Shown here one piece after another: positions 24,092 through 35,214 of a stretch of 64,000 nt of DNA (position 1 is the first letter of the stretch; each line of letters opens with the position of its first letter). The DNA is taken from positions 9,300,001-9,364,000 of the forward strand of contig CM034103.1 of assembly GCA_019914945.1 (NCBI GenBank). Reading direction: 5' to 3'. This DNA is from Typha latifolia (taxonomy: Eukaryota; Streptophyta; Magnoliopsida; Poales; Typhaceae). The notes beneath the pieces were generated by a model. That model had not been told where the DNA came from and did no database searches. It worked only from the letters and a program-made list of their open reading frames with translations. A program made the position numbers and the translations under genes.

Positions 24092-25440
24092 CAAGAATAA
24101 AAAGCCAATCAAGTTCATCAATCAATTTTAAAAATGTTCATAGTATAACTTTCTAGTATGAATATTTGGATCTATCGAGTATTGGAGGTCTAACAATGGT
24201 TACCTTTCTCTAAAAAGGTCCATCATCTACCCAAGGCATGAAAAACTGAGTGGGACAAGGATCAAGCCTATCTTATACATGCCATAGCAGCTAGTGTTTG
24301 ATGGACTTAGTGTCGATCGTCTACCAGTATATTGAGTCAGTGATATTGTCTAGGTCTTTTATTAGCCATGTTTATTTCAAAGATTTACTTGTTGAAAGAT
24401 GTTTCCATGCATAAGTGAGCGAGTCTAAGCCCACTGTCCATTTAATAGAAGTGTTCGAATTTTGTTTGGTGTGTTCATTATATTATTAGAAATTTTGAAT
24501 TTAGAAGAATTTTTGTTTTTGACACAAAATAGACAAGGGGGTTATTAGATTTTGAAATTAGTAAATTCATGATCAAACAAAGTAGTTCATAATGTATTTT
24601 CTCATCTTATTTATATGTGTTGTGGCATAATACTTGATGAAAGAAGAAGCTTAAAAAAAAAAAGAGATATACCTGTTTAATCTTAAAGGAACCGCATGAA
24701 TAGACCATCAAGCATTCAAATGGTTGAAGTGTATGAAGATGGGTTAAAAGCCGTATGAATAAAGTACACACATTTTTTCAGCTGAATATGAAGTGCCCAA
24801 AATATTCAAAGAAACAAACTTTAGATGTTTTCGAGAAGATCAAAAGTGTTCTTCTTAATCATTGTGAGAGCAGAAATGATACTTTAAACTTTCATTCAGG
24901 TGAAGTTCTAAGAAAACAATTGTTCATGACTTTTGTTGTCTCAGACTCTCGAGGACTACAGATATAGACTATTAATTTTGAGAGTTATTGAGGTTATGAA
25001 CCAAGCATATCAAGTTATGCTTCAAGGGAGAGTTGAGCAAGTCATTGTAGATACAGATATGAGATGGATAATTTGTAAGTCAGCTCTTAAATATTGATTA
25101 TTAATTATAGTGCTTGGTTTGATTTTAGAGAAATAGTTTGTGACTTCTTACCTTCCGTTGGTAAAAAATTTTCTACGTAAATTAGTAAAAAAAATTATCA
25201 TGTTGAATTCTCAACTATCCCATAGGGTGGAACACAAAACACTATGCCAAAAGTAAACACAAGTTTCCGTCAATTTACATGGAAACAGTTTACATGAATA
25301 TATCCACACAAGTATCTATATATTGAAATTAATTTTGTATGAAAATGTTGGCATAATCTATGTTTCATCTTATACTTTAAATACCAGAGCTCCGTTGGAT
25401 ATCACAATATAATCAAATCTTGGGTAACATAAACTAGCAG
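24092..25440. other. Intergenic stretch, nothing recognised
   Basis: AT-rich. A 70-codon plus-strand frame (24755-24967) has no recognisable motif, no neighbouring exon of the same character and ordinary AT-rich composition, so it is not called as a gene. Confidence 0.5.
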
Positions 25441-26290
25441 ACAGTCCAAATCCTACTACACTCTATAATCTAACAGCTTGTCCATCCAACAAGAACAACC
25501 TGTCCACCTAACATTGTTCCAAGTAGGTGGGCCAAATCCAGGGTCATTTAGTTGGTCTGGTCTTCTCTTAAAAGTTCGAATTTGAAGTTGGCAAGGTGTA
25601 TTCCAGCTTCCTCTGCACTGCCCAGCATCCTCTTTTATGAGATCATCTACAGTGATTGGAGAGATCTAGTGTTAATCTAACAGTCCTTACAAATGCCAGT
25701 GCACCTGCTGTCAATTGCTCAGCATTGCAACAAAAGAGGTACATTCGTCTGATGCATTCTGGACTTCGCAAAATGCAGTCACTGGCGAGAATCCAATTCC
25801 ACGAACAAAATCCAATGGCACAGATCAGCTCAGACTGGAATAGTTGCACATTTTGAATCTTTGTTAAGGTGAGAGCTTCATATAAATCCTTTTCCCCGTA
25901 CGACGAAGGACAGATAGGTCGCACAGGTAACATGATTTCATCCAGATCATCTTGACGTGTTGTGGAACTGCAACACTTTATTATATTTTACAGACTGGGA
26001 GCTAGTCGAACTACTAGTCTACTAGACAACGGCAGGCGATGCATCTTGGCTGCTAAGGCGTTGTTTTCTGAGATAAAATCTCATTAAGAGAGGTGTTGTA
26101 GATGCATGTCCTGCTATGAGGGAGAAGGATGAATATTCTTAAGTTGGTATGCTCGCTCAGGAGGGACCCGACATTGTGCTCTCCAGAGAGCTCCTTTACT
26201 CTTCTCATGTGAATTGTTTTTAAGTATTGTATGTTGGATTGATTGATGCACATGGGTTTCCTGCCATATGACTCAAAATTTCATGGGAGG
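25440..26290 (+). repeat. Dispersed repeat, copy 1 (upstream of the RING-H2 gene)
   Basis: Shares blocks in the same order and orientation with 55975-57090 over nearly all its length, and with 29290-29675 in its first part. Shared blocks include the 'tccatccaacaagaacaa' region, 'gtgcattccagctt'-like and 'caatggcacagatcagct', then 'aacatgattt'-like and 'gctgcca.tcactc'-like blocks. No transposon ends or coding function recognised. Confidence 0.6.
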
Positions 26291-26601
26291 ATGTGTCACG
26301 CTCAGCTGCCACTCATTTTACATACCAAAAGATAATCCATGCTAATGAGATGGCATGGCATTGGCAAAGTAAAGCAACAGTTACCAATATAATTACCATA
26401 GGGGAAAGGAAGGAAGGGAGATCAAGAAGCAGCCTGTATTCAATCACATGAGATTCCTCTTTGTCAAATTGCCCCTCTCCACAAAGAGAGGATGGGGGGG
26501 CGGGAACTGAGGACAAAGCAATTGTCCTCATTCACCTCCCCTTGCACAAATCTCGACATTAATCCTTCTTTCTATCTATAAAATGATTGAATAAAATTGG
26601 C

Positions 26602-26630
26602 CTATATATGAATATATATATATATATATG
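26602..26630 (+). promoter_or_regulatory. Possible TATA region of the RING-H2 gene
   Basis: A ctatatatg and (ta)n run lies about 185-215 bp before the ATG. It is AT-rich, so it could also be a plain microsatellite. Confidence 0.3.
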
Positions 26631-26814
26631 TAACAAGTGAGAAACCACACCCACACCCACCTGAGAAGAGAAGTAGGAATAGAGTAGAGACTAGAGCTGT
26701 AACCGCTGTAGCTCCTCCTCTACTTAATATACATTAACCAACGTCTCTGCTAGCCCTCGACAGTCGACATTGAGAGAAAGAGAGAGGCACATCTTGGAGA
26801 AGTAATTGATAAGG

Positions 26815-27321
26815 ATGGGTTTCCCCATGGGCTACTCCGAGCTCCCAAGGCTCCTCCTCCACCTCCTCTTCCTGTTGGGTCACGTTAGGTGCCTCATCAC
26901 CTGGGCCTTCGACTCCCTCGGCCTCGGCCTCCTCATCTCCGACTCCGACCACTACACACAAATCCAGTGGCCGGACTCCAGGAGCCAACATCATTACCAC
27001 CATCAATCGCAGCTGACGCGGGGAAACGTGCCCGTGTTCCGATTCGAGGAGTTACGGGCCCTCGAAGGCCGCCAGCTCCCGGAGAGCTGCGCTGTCTGCC
27101 TCCACGATTTCGAGGGCCCCGAGGAGGTCCAGCGGCCAACCAGCTGCTGCCACGTCTTCCACCGGGCTTGCCTGGATCGCTGGGCCGAGCACGGGCAGCG
27201 CACGTGCCCACTCTGCCGCGCGCGGCTGGTGCCGGAGGAGCCGGCGGAGGAGCGGTCCTTCGACGGCTACCAGGATGACGAGTGCTATCTCGTACTGCCG
27301 CTGCAATTCCCCTCGTCGTAG
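26815..27321 (+). CDS. RING-H2 finger E3 ubiquitin ligase, BRH1-like
   Basis: 168 residues, no intron. The start ATG gives MGFPMGYSELP, the type of N-terminus shared by the brassinosteroid-responsive BRH1-like family; an upstream in-frame TTG is not used. Residues about 10-43 form a hydrophobic segment (LLLHLLFLLGHVRCLITWAF), probably a membrane anchor. A canonical RING-H2 finger lies near residues 92-134: C-A-V-C, then C-C-H-V-F-H-R-A-C-L-D-R-W and C-P-L-C, giving C-x2-C..C-x-H-x2-H-x2-C..C-x2-C. RING-H2 proteins recruit E2 enzymes and ubiquitinate targets; the BRH1 group is linked to hormone and elicitor responses. The last 25 residues are acidic. The coding region is far more GC-rich than its surroundings. 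Intact, with no sign of decay; the specific target is unknown. It is the only convincing host gene here. Confidence 0.93.
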   Translation: MGFPMGYSELPRLLLHLLFLLGHVRCLITWAFDSLGLGLLISDSDHYTQIQWPDSRSQHHYHHQSQLTRGNVPVFRFEELRALEGRQLPESCAVCLHDFEGPEEVQRPTSCCHVFHRACLDRWAEHGQRTCPLCRARLVPEEPAEERSFDGYQDDECYLVLPLQFPSS

Positions 27322-28348
27322 CAGCAATTAGTGGATGATTTATCAATTAGGTAGTGTACATAGACTACAAGAGTGGATAGATTTGTTGAAACCCAAAGGA
27401 AGGTTGAGAAGCGCATTTAGAGAACAAAAGGGCATTAGGGTCGTGTTCCTTTTGTTCAGTTTTTAGGTTCCATTTGTGTTCCAGTCTTGGAACCTCAGAG
27501 ACTGCAAGGATTTTGCTGCAGAAGATAAAGATGGATTGGATTGGATGGGACTGCGGACTTGCATTTTGCTCTGCTTTATAGCGATTGGGGATGGTTTTCT
27601 TGATTGGAGTTGTCTGCAATTGTTATACCTGAGGAAGGATGAATTTGCTTGACTGGGTGAAGCAAAGGTGAATTGGCGATTGGCTTGTGCTTTTCAAATG
27701 ATTGAGTGAAGCTCTCAGATGTGGATTTATGGTCGGTTTGTGCTCTTCAATGGTTCAAGTCTAGTAGAGATGAGCGGAGGGATTTTTATTTTAATTGTTG
27801 TTCCCAAATAACCTGGGATTAAAGTTTGATTGCTGTTGTTGTTTGTTCTTGTTGTTGCTGCTGCTGTGAATGTCTATTGTAGAAAAAGAAAAGAAAAAGC
27901 GAACATTTGTCTGCAAAACCTCATCAATGATTGATTTTGTAGTTTCTCTTTTTAAAAAAAGGAATTAGATGAGGATATCTATTCAATACCAAATATCTAT
28001 TGAAGAAAAGAAAGAATGAAATCCAAAGAGAGTCCCAGAAGAAACAAGAACAGCAGCACCTCTCAACCGAGCCAAAGTAGCCAACCATGAGTAAAGTAAT
28101 TACTAATACTAATACTAATACTAAAATGTATGTATGAGAGGAGCAAAGAGTTGAAGATTAGGGGGAGAATCTGAAGAAGATGACAAGGACGAGTTATAAG
28201 TTTGGGGATCGCCATCGACTTGTCATTTAGAGAGGGGTCCAAATAATCCAAAGGAAGAATGGGTCCATTTGGCACCAAGGCATCATGGAGATTGATGGAA
28301 GCCGTCAAACCAATCAATTCCTTGTGCTCTTTTTGCTGCATTGGGTCT

Positions 28349-28350
<2 letters not shown>
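27322..28350. other. 3' flank of the RING-H2 gene
   Basis: Moderately AT-rich, with no ORF of note and no repeat homology inside the window. The first few hundred bases probably include the 3' UTR. ORFs antisense to the RING gene end here and are shadows. Confidence 0.4.
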
Positions 28351-28352
<2 letters not shown>

Positions 28353-28384
<32 letters not shown>

Positions 28385-28398
28385 ACACACACACACAC
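28353..28398. repeat. Compound microsatellite (CT)n-(AC)n
   Basis: About 15 CT repeats (28353-28383) followed by about 7 AC repeats. Confidence 0.95.
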
Positions 28399-28616
28399 TT
28401 TCACCGCATAGATCTCACCGCTTCACACTATTTCAGCGCCGACATCACCTCTCCCTAATCTCTCTTCTTATAACATCTTTTTATTTAAAAAAAGAAGAAA
28501 TCTTCAGCAAATGTTATTAAATCATTTACGTTAGCTTCTTTTTTTTTTCCTTTCGAATTATTACCCATATAATATATCTCATCTCCAGTTGGTGTTGGTG
28601 CTAGAGTCAAAGGATA

Positions 28617-28618
28617 TC

Positions 28619-28656
<38 letters not shown>
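28617..28656. repeat. (ATT)n microsatellite
   Basis: About 13 uninterrupted att/tta repeats. Confidence 0.95.
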
Positions 28657-29289
28657 TTTAAATAAAAGTAAACTAATTCTTAAAGTGTTTAAAATTGATC
28701 ATGCAATAGTTATGTGATATTAAAGTCAAATAAATTATCTAATAGAATGGATGCTGAATCGCTTCTACTTATCTTTCTCCTAAGCTTCTTGATGCTTGTA
28801 AAGTCGAGTGAGAGGCTTATTTCCAAATTTATGTTCTTTGTTTTCTTACAAGATTGCTTGGGTTATATTCAAAGCTTAATAATATGTTTACTTGTTTAGT
28901 TAGCTTGCTTGTCGGTCAAGTGTAGGATTTATTGAAGGATTGATGTCCTTTTTTTTTTTCTTCTTTGTATCTTTATATCAAGTTGTAATAATTTGCAAGA
29001 TGAATGAAACATTAGTTTACGTTCTTTCTTTTAAAATAAAAATTTATTTCATAAAAATTAAATAAGAGTATTTATGTAAAGTTTTTATAATATTTTAAGA
29101 GTCCATGTGTAATTATTATTTTTTATTTAATTTAAGTTCATTTGGCTATTTTTTTCTCCTCTTTCTCTAAAGAGGCATTTTTTAAAATAAATTTTTTTCT
29201 CTAATATATATGTTTGTTAATGATTGATGTATTGACGCACATTTATTATGAGATCGTCTAGTTTGAATAAATCAATGATATCAGACGGC
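28657..29289. other. AT-rich intergenic stretch
   Basis: Very AT-rich with T runs. A 61-codon hydrophobic frame at 28714-28899 is compositionally unremarkable for this sequence and is not called. Confidence 0.4.
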
Positions 29290-29675
29290 AAAGGACATGC
29301 AATTATGCAAAGCAGTAGATTCATTTGGCTTGGAATTCTGTGTCTTTGGATACATCCAATATACTCTTAACAACACCTTGCAAGATTTAATTGATCAACG
29401 AGCTGTCCATCCAACAAGAACAAGCTGTCTGCCCTACATTGCTCAAGTGGATTGGACGAAATACAAGCCTAGAAAGCGAATTCAAAGGCAGTGCAGTTGG
29501 CTTGGTCTTTTCCGAAAAAGTTTGAAGTTGAAGTTTGTCCAGGTGCATTCCAGCTTGTGTAGATCTAACCAACAAACCTCATCTCCCAACTTTTTTATTT
29601 TATCATTTGGTTAGAGAGGTCTAGTTGTAATCCAATGGTCTCTATAATGTCACTTTATTGATTAGAGCCGTTAGG
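29290..29675 (+). repeat. Dispersed repeat, copy 2
   Basis: Well conserved with 55975-56360: both begin gcaattatgcaaagcagta, followed by matching blocks up to 'agagaggt.tag'. Both copies contain a frame starting MQLCKAV with an FGYIQ motif, but the frames diverge through small indels, so coding function is not supported. It is cut on the right by the LINE tail at 29682. Confidence 0.75.
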
Positions 29676-29759
29676 TGATGTTTTTTTTTAATCTGAATAT
29701 AAGTCTGTAGACTCAGCATTCATATCATTGACGAAGTGGATCCATGGTTAGAACCAGAG

Positions 29760-30232
29760 CCTTCCTCTGGCCTGTTAATAATAGCTTTCTTTGCTAGATC
29801 ATGCACAGGAAGGTTGTTGAATTTGGTCATCCACCTATAACATTCTTGGATAATAGGGTTGATCTTCTAGTTAATGACAATACTAGGGTTATTCACCACT
29901 TGTACCACCATGGTGCAATCACTGATGACCTTACAAGAATGCTTGAAGCCAGATTCATTTAGAGCTTTGATACCATAGACTAGGGCTAGGGCTTCACCAT
30001 AGATATGGATCAGCCATGTAGATGCCAACACCACCTTGATAACCTCCTTGCCACAAGGCATCGACCTAGCAAACCGAGAACTCATTCTTGCAATAGTAAT
30101 AAACTGGCCCTCAACGATGTCCACTTCTTCACGATTCAAGGGATAAAGACCACCTTGTGCTCCGGTTGCACCCATCAACCCACCACAACTGAGATGGTAG
30201 TTGCGGCAATGGGACATCACCCGTGAAAACAA
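29760..30232 (-). pseudogene. LINE RNase H domain
   Basis: Shows the plant LINE RNase H arrangement: GEALALVYGIKALNESGFKH, then a V-I-S-D-C segment (aspartate present). Further on, after a stop, comes NNLPVHDLAKKA, like the conserved domain end (N-x-x-A-D-x-L-A) with the key alanine-aspartate altered. Stops are present, so it is not functional. Confidence 0.75.
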
Positions 30233-30438
30233 AGGTCGTTCTGAGCCTTACAAATAGCCCATGCGGTGGAGAAGACGTAGGCCAATTGGTCGTTTGAGAG
30301 CTTCTTACCAAGGCTAAGAATCTAGGCTGATTGGCAAGACATTGTCTGGTCGCTCCTCATGCTGAAATCACAAGCAAAGTGGCACAACTAAGGAGAAGGT
30401 GCAGTTTCCACTTCCATTTTGCAAAAGGGGAAAATATC

Positions 30439-30822
30439 TCAATAATAGAAAATCAATGATGAAAGCTCGGCTTTAACCGGAGTGGCTCCAACCAAAGATC
30501 TCCAAACAAAGACCTTGACTCTAGGAATGGCGACTGTACAACCCCAGATGATCTTCCAGAGGCGTCCTTTGTCTTGGCTTGAAGGGGAGCTGGACCAGAC
30601 GCTTTCTGCTAGGATTTTATAAGAAGATTTGGAAGAGAACTTGCCTGATGGGGTCCAGAGAAGCTCCAACTTGCTCAGGGTTGCTTGGTAGATGAAGATG
30701 CGTTTGATGGCATGCGCCATTTCAGGAGGGTAAGGTACTATATGTGAGCTTGCGGTTCCATTTAGCATTTGACTGGTCCATGAGATCAGCAACCACCATG
30801 ACATTCGTTGGAAGGGGAACAT
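30439..30822 (-). pseudogene. LINE zinc-binding domain (zf-RVT type)
   Basis: A 127-residue frame contains the hallmark order W-T-P-S-G-K-F-S-S-K-S-S-Y (substrate-like 'G-x-F-S-x-K-S-x-Y'), WKIIWG, then PRVKVFVWRSL and TPVKAEL. These are the conserved positions of the zf-RVT domain found between RT and RNase H of plant LINEs. It ends at a stop before the Cys/His cluster, which is not visible in frame. Confidence 0.75.
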
Positions 30823-31072
30823 CTGAGAGGTCCATAAAACTCAGCCACGATTAAGTCTTGATGGAGATGTTAGCACCGATTGACCTGACAGCCCTCCTAA
30901 GGATGCTTCTCATCTTCAAGATGGATGCCCGTGCATTTGCTCTTCTACGAGTCCAGAGTGAGCAATCTATAAAATACTTAGCTTTCAATGCCTTGATCCA
31001 AGTATAGCTAGAAAACGCCCTAAACCTGAGCCTAACTATCATTGTGCATGCAAAGGCTTGTAAAATGCGTTC

Positions 31073-31336
31073 CTAGCTTCGTAGGCACATATTATGCTTT
31101 TGTGCTTGATACTCCCCACCAAAACAATCCCTGACAATTGCACCCATTGTTGGTAAGATCGCCTTAGGAAATAGAACTGTGGACATAAAGTAAACTTGGA
31201 TTGCACTCAAAATAGATTTAATAAGGATCATTCTACCTGCATGTGAGAGCAGCTTGGTCTTCCAATCTGCGAGCTTGTTCTTGAGGTTGTCCACTACAAA
31301 GTTAAAAACCATTTTCTTTGAATTAGGTAGGAGCAA
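31073..31336 (-). pseudogene. LINE RT thumb region
   Basis: KLADWKTKLLSHAGRMILIKSIL followed by PKAILPTMGAIVRDCFGG is the standard segment after the RT palm in plant LINEs. It is the continuation of the RT broken at 34360/31340. Confidence 0.8.
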
Positions 31337-32296
31337 GCTTGAAAAAAATCAACTAACTTATATGAATCCTTAGGTATGCTGTAGTACCAATTGGAAAATA
31401 AAATTAACACCATATTATAGACTAAGCGATTTGATCATCTAAAATTATCAAAAGAAAATTTTCAATTGCAATGTCTTAATAATTTGCTCTAGTAGTAAAG
31501 CATAAAAATATAAGGCAATTCTAAGACAAACATAAAAGAAGGCACTAAACTGAAGTCAAACCAAACTTAATTCACATTCTCCAATTTTATTTTAAGAACA
31601 TTTTTTTACTTTTCATTTTTTTTGTTTATATCCCTATTTTATATCAAAAAACTATTTTAGTGTAATGACGGTTTTCACACACGAGTTAGGTAAACTTTTT
31701 TTTTATGCACCATATTAAAAATATAGATAACTCACAAATGATATAGATATGCATGATATCAAACTGGAGACTTTCATGATAGCTTTCACACTAATCACGT
31801 TGTAGCCCTTTTTATTGAGCTTTTAATAAGAAAAAATATTAGGAGTATGAAACTAAGTTAAAAGATCAAATATCAACTAAATGAGTAAGATATTTATGCC
31901 TTATGAGATAATGCTCACACAAAGATAGAATCACAAATATCCAAGAAAAAATAATTCATTGAGAGATAATATACTTAATGTTAACATAAGAGACTATAGC
32001 TCCAATAATAACTCTATAATATAGCGACTTCATATCATAAGGGTCACTTTAATTTAAATAGTGCATCAAAGTTTTTGATTTTCTCATTTTTTTTGTTTTA
32101 AAGACAACCAACTATAATAAAAAAAAATAAAAACAAAAATGAGAAACTATAAACCAAAAAAAATCATAAAACACACAAATTATCAACCAATCCAAAAAAT
32201 AATCTAAAACTAAAAATTAGACATACACCAATCATATAACTAGGGAATATAAATAAGCAACTAAACTCCCAATAGCTAGCATATCCCATTAAGGGA

Positions 32297-33263
32297 TCAC
32301 TCGATAACATCACCCTGAAAGGGTACCAAAATGTTTTCTTTCCTAACATAAACTTGTCTAGTTTTTATCCCATAATAAAAAAACATATTTATATTTTTGC
32401 AAAAAATTATAATATGGCCTAATGTGTCCTTTAATCCACAATGATAATAAATATGTATGAATTTAGATTTTGTCACATAAATATTATTTCTGAAATTTGA
32501 AAGTACATTTTTCTTATTTACTTGAGGTGTAACTTTCATTTCCTTTGAATTTGGTAGAACATTGCGAGTCACACGTATATATTTTCTGCTCGAACGTTCT
32601 TGAGTGCTTGCAGAAATAAAAATTGTATTAGTTTTACTCAAAATTCTAGTATATCTGATACCATACTTACTTATTCTAGTAATTTGTGCATCAAATATCT
32701 CGTCTAGCTTGATTTTTCTTTTTAATATGGTAACTTCTTTAATAAGTCTTTCTGTTTCCAGTTTAGACTTGAAGATCACTAAGCTCCTTGTTATCTTCTA
32801 CTAACTTCATCAATTTTTCTAAGGCTTTATTTAGTTGAATCAGTAATTTTTCTTTTTCAAATTCTAAGTGCTTTAGTTTGTCGAAAGTTTTCATGAAATT
32901 CTTCTTCAATTTGTATGTCTCCTAATAATTCTTCTAAGAATTATTAGAGGATAACAAGGAAGTAGTAAAAGCAAAATAATTTTCATGATCAGATTCTAAA
33001 CCATCATTCTTTTATTTATTAGTATTGTTCGAAGAGGTTTGCATAGTCTTGCTCTTATTTTTGTGATTTGAGCACTCTTGAGCAATATAGCCATAACCTT
33101 GACATTCATAACATTGAACCACTTCCCCATGATAGTTGCTTCTAATCTTTTTTCTCGAGTCATGTTTAGAATTTTTAAAAAACTTTTTAATCATTTTCAT
33201 AAAAAACCTCAGCAACTCAAGATCAATATCATTATCCTCATTATACTCTAGAAAAGCATACAT
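32297..33263 (-). pseudogene. copia gag with two zinc knuckles
   Basis: The 33012-33263 frame ends with a perfect CCHC knuckle C-Y-E-C-Q-G-Y-G-Y-I-A-Q-E-C (H replaced by Y: the histidine position reads Y-G-Y-I, so metal binding is doubtful). The 32297-32779 frame contains a coiled region followed by a second knuckle-like C-G-L-K-D-T-L-G-H. A long gag with a second knuckle before the protease is known from SIRE-type copia elements. Frameshifts separate the parts; protease is missing. Confidence 0.65.
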
Positions 33264-33412
33264 CCTGTCTTTCTAGAAAAGCATACATCCTATCTTTTCA
33301 ATATGATTCTTTATATCTATCTAGCATGGAAAGTTTATTAATATCTTCTCTCAAAATATCTGTCTTCTAAAAGATCTCTCCCTAAGCTAAGAGAGTTTGC
33401 TCTAATACCAAT

Positions 33413-34360
33413 TGAAAAAGATGAACTAACTTACGTGAATCCTTAAGTAATGTTATAATACAAATCGGAAAACGTAATTAATATCATAAGAGATGAAATC
33501 TATCACACGCTATTGATAATAATATATAGAAAATAAAGCGTGAAGAAAACAATCCCAAACACAAAAAAATTTATGTAGAAAAACCTAAATTGGATAAAAC
33601 CCATAGATCCAAACTTGAATCAAAACTTACAGATCACTCGTCGATTATCACGACTCAATCTATATCAACCTTGCTCACTAGACCCTACGACATATTACTT
33701 GCTTTCTACGATAGGTTTCTAAATCTTAGTGACGCTCGAGGTTGAACTTTCCATCTTAGTGACCCTTGAGACATAGTTCTTTTAAATCTGATATAGATGA
33801 GTTGAGATAAGAACAATTTGGCATGTTCTGTCTAAAATAGAGAAGTGATCTCCAATGGCCTCCAAAAGATGATCCCAAAAATAATGATTGACTAGCGCTT
33901 ATAAGGTTAGGTTAAATCCTTTTATATATCTCCTAGAGAAAAAGTAAATATTTTTTAGAGATATAATAAATATCTCTTAGAGATAAAGTAAATATCTAGT
34001 ACTGCAAACTTTCTAAGGTGAGTTCAAATGCCTGTGAACGTGCTGTGAATGTGCTGCGAACACGCTGTGAACGACCTTTCATTCAAATGGCAAAGTGGAC
34101 AATTGGATGCAGAGCGGTTGTTCTTTTGCTTTTAGGTATTGTTTCATACTACTTCAATCGTAGTAACATCGTTTGGGTACTTCAATGCCACTTTGACTTT
34201 AAAATTAATCTTCCACTTTAATATTTTTCATCAAATATTTCATAATGTATCACAATTTGTGCATAAGGTTATACATAAAATTTAGACACATTACATAAAT
34301 AAAAGTTATGTTTTAAAATACAATTTATCAATTACATAAGTACAAATAAAACCTAATACA
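33413..34360 (-). repeat. 5' LTR of the minus-strand copia element (948 bp)
   Basis: Aligns with 61132-62215 at both ends and through the 'agatcactcgtcgat..tcgctagaccctacga' region. It contains eroded cgttca/gtgaacg palindrome relics at about 34018-34080. Confidence 0.75.
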
Positions 34361-34441
34361 AGGGTTTGTCCAAATACTTCTCGTCACTAGCCATTGGTTT
34401 CACTTTATGGATGGAAAGCAACTGATGCTTGTGAGTGCTAC

Positions 34442-35214
34442 TCAACTATGGAGGAGGATCGATGACTTCTCATAATTCAGCTCCTGGCTTGATAGTTGGC
34501 AATAGAGATCTAGGATACTTTGGTGGTTAGTGGCATCTCGGAGTGAAGCTCTACCAAACAAGAGTAAGTCATTGATGAACATAAGGTAGGTGATTGGCTC
34601 AGCTCTTTTAGCAATCTTGTTCCCTACGATTCTCTTCAACTGTAAATTCTTATCCAGCAAGTAGGAGAGCACATTAGAATTCAAGATAAATAAGTAAAGG
34701 GAGAGAGGGCACCCCTACATTAGACTCCCTAGATGGAGTGAAAAATAACCATCCACCTTTCCATTGACTTCAATCAAGAGTCATTGTGGACAGATAACTT
34801 AGAACGAGCCTGGTGGATTTAAATAGGAAAAACGTAGAGGTGAAGACAATCCTTAAGAAAGCTCCATATCCAATTAGAAACTTTTGATAAATCTGCCTTT
34901 ATCATGAAAGAGCCACAAGAGGCCTTGGTGGACTTGATGAATTTGATGATCTCTTGGGCTAGGACCAAGTTGTCCATAATAAGTTGGCTTGACATAGAGG
35001 CATTCTAGGTTGAGGAGATGAGGCGAGGATATGGTTTAATTCTTTTTCGCAAGATCTTTGCAATTATTTTATAGACAATATTACATAGGCTTATGGGCCT
35101 AAAATTTGTCACCAATGTAGCATTCTCCTTAGGGACAAGAACAATAATGGTAAGAGTTGGGTGGGGTGGTGTAAGAGATAAACTCCCTCCTAATGCACTC
35201 ATCTGTGACCTCAC
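34442..35214 (-). pseudogene. LINE reverse-transcriptase palm
   Basis: From 35214 downward: LVPKENATLVTNFRPISLCNIVYKIIAKIL (motifs 1-2), a stop-interrupted stretch with DNLVLAQEIIKFI and IKADLSK, and in the 34442-34684 frame TYLMFINDLLLFGRASL. The catalytic box, normally F-A-D-D, is F-I-N-D here (about 34564-34582), so the polymerase is dead. Several stops lie between. Confidence 0.85.

Larger units (their letters stand above)
31340..34360 (-). mobile_element. Ty1/copia element inserted in the LINE
   Basis: Minus strand: 5' LTR (34360-33413, starts TGTATTAGG, ends TTTTTCA), primer site (about 33411-33399), gag fragments (33263-33012, 32779-32297), then AT-rich sequence and only the last 80 bp of a 3' LTR (31340-31420). 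Pol is absent. The target site is AGGGT on one side and eroded on the other (AGCT). The LTR family is the same as the solo LTR at 61132-62215. Confidence 0.75.

Noticed and set aside
24755..24967. 70-codon ORF in the gene island
   Set aside because: No motif, no supporting exons and AT-rich composition like its flanks.
26889..27346. Further ORFs overlapping the RING-H2 gene on both strands
   Set aside because: GC-rich coding sequence opens all frames; only 26815-27321 has a domain and a sensible start.
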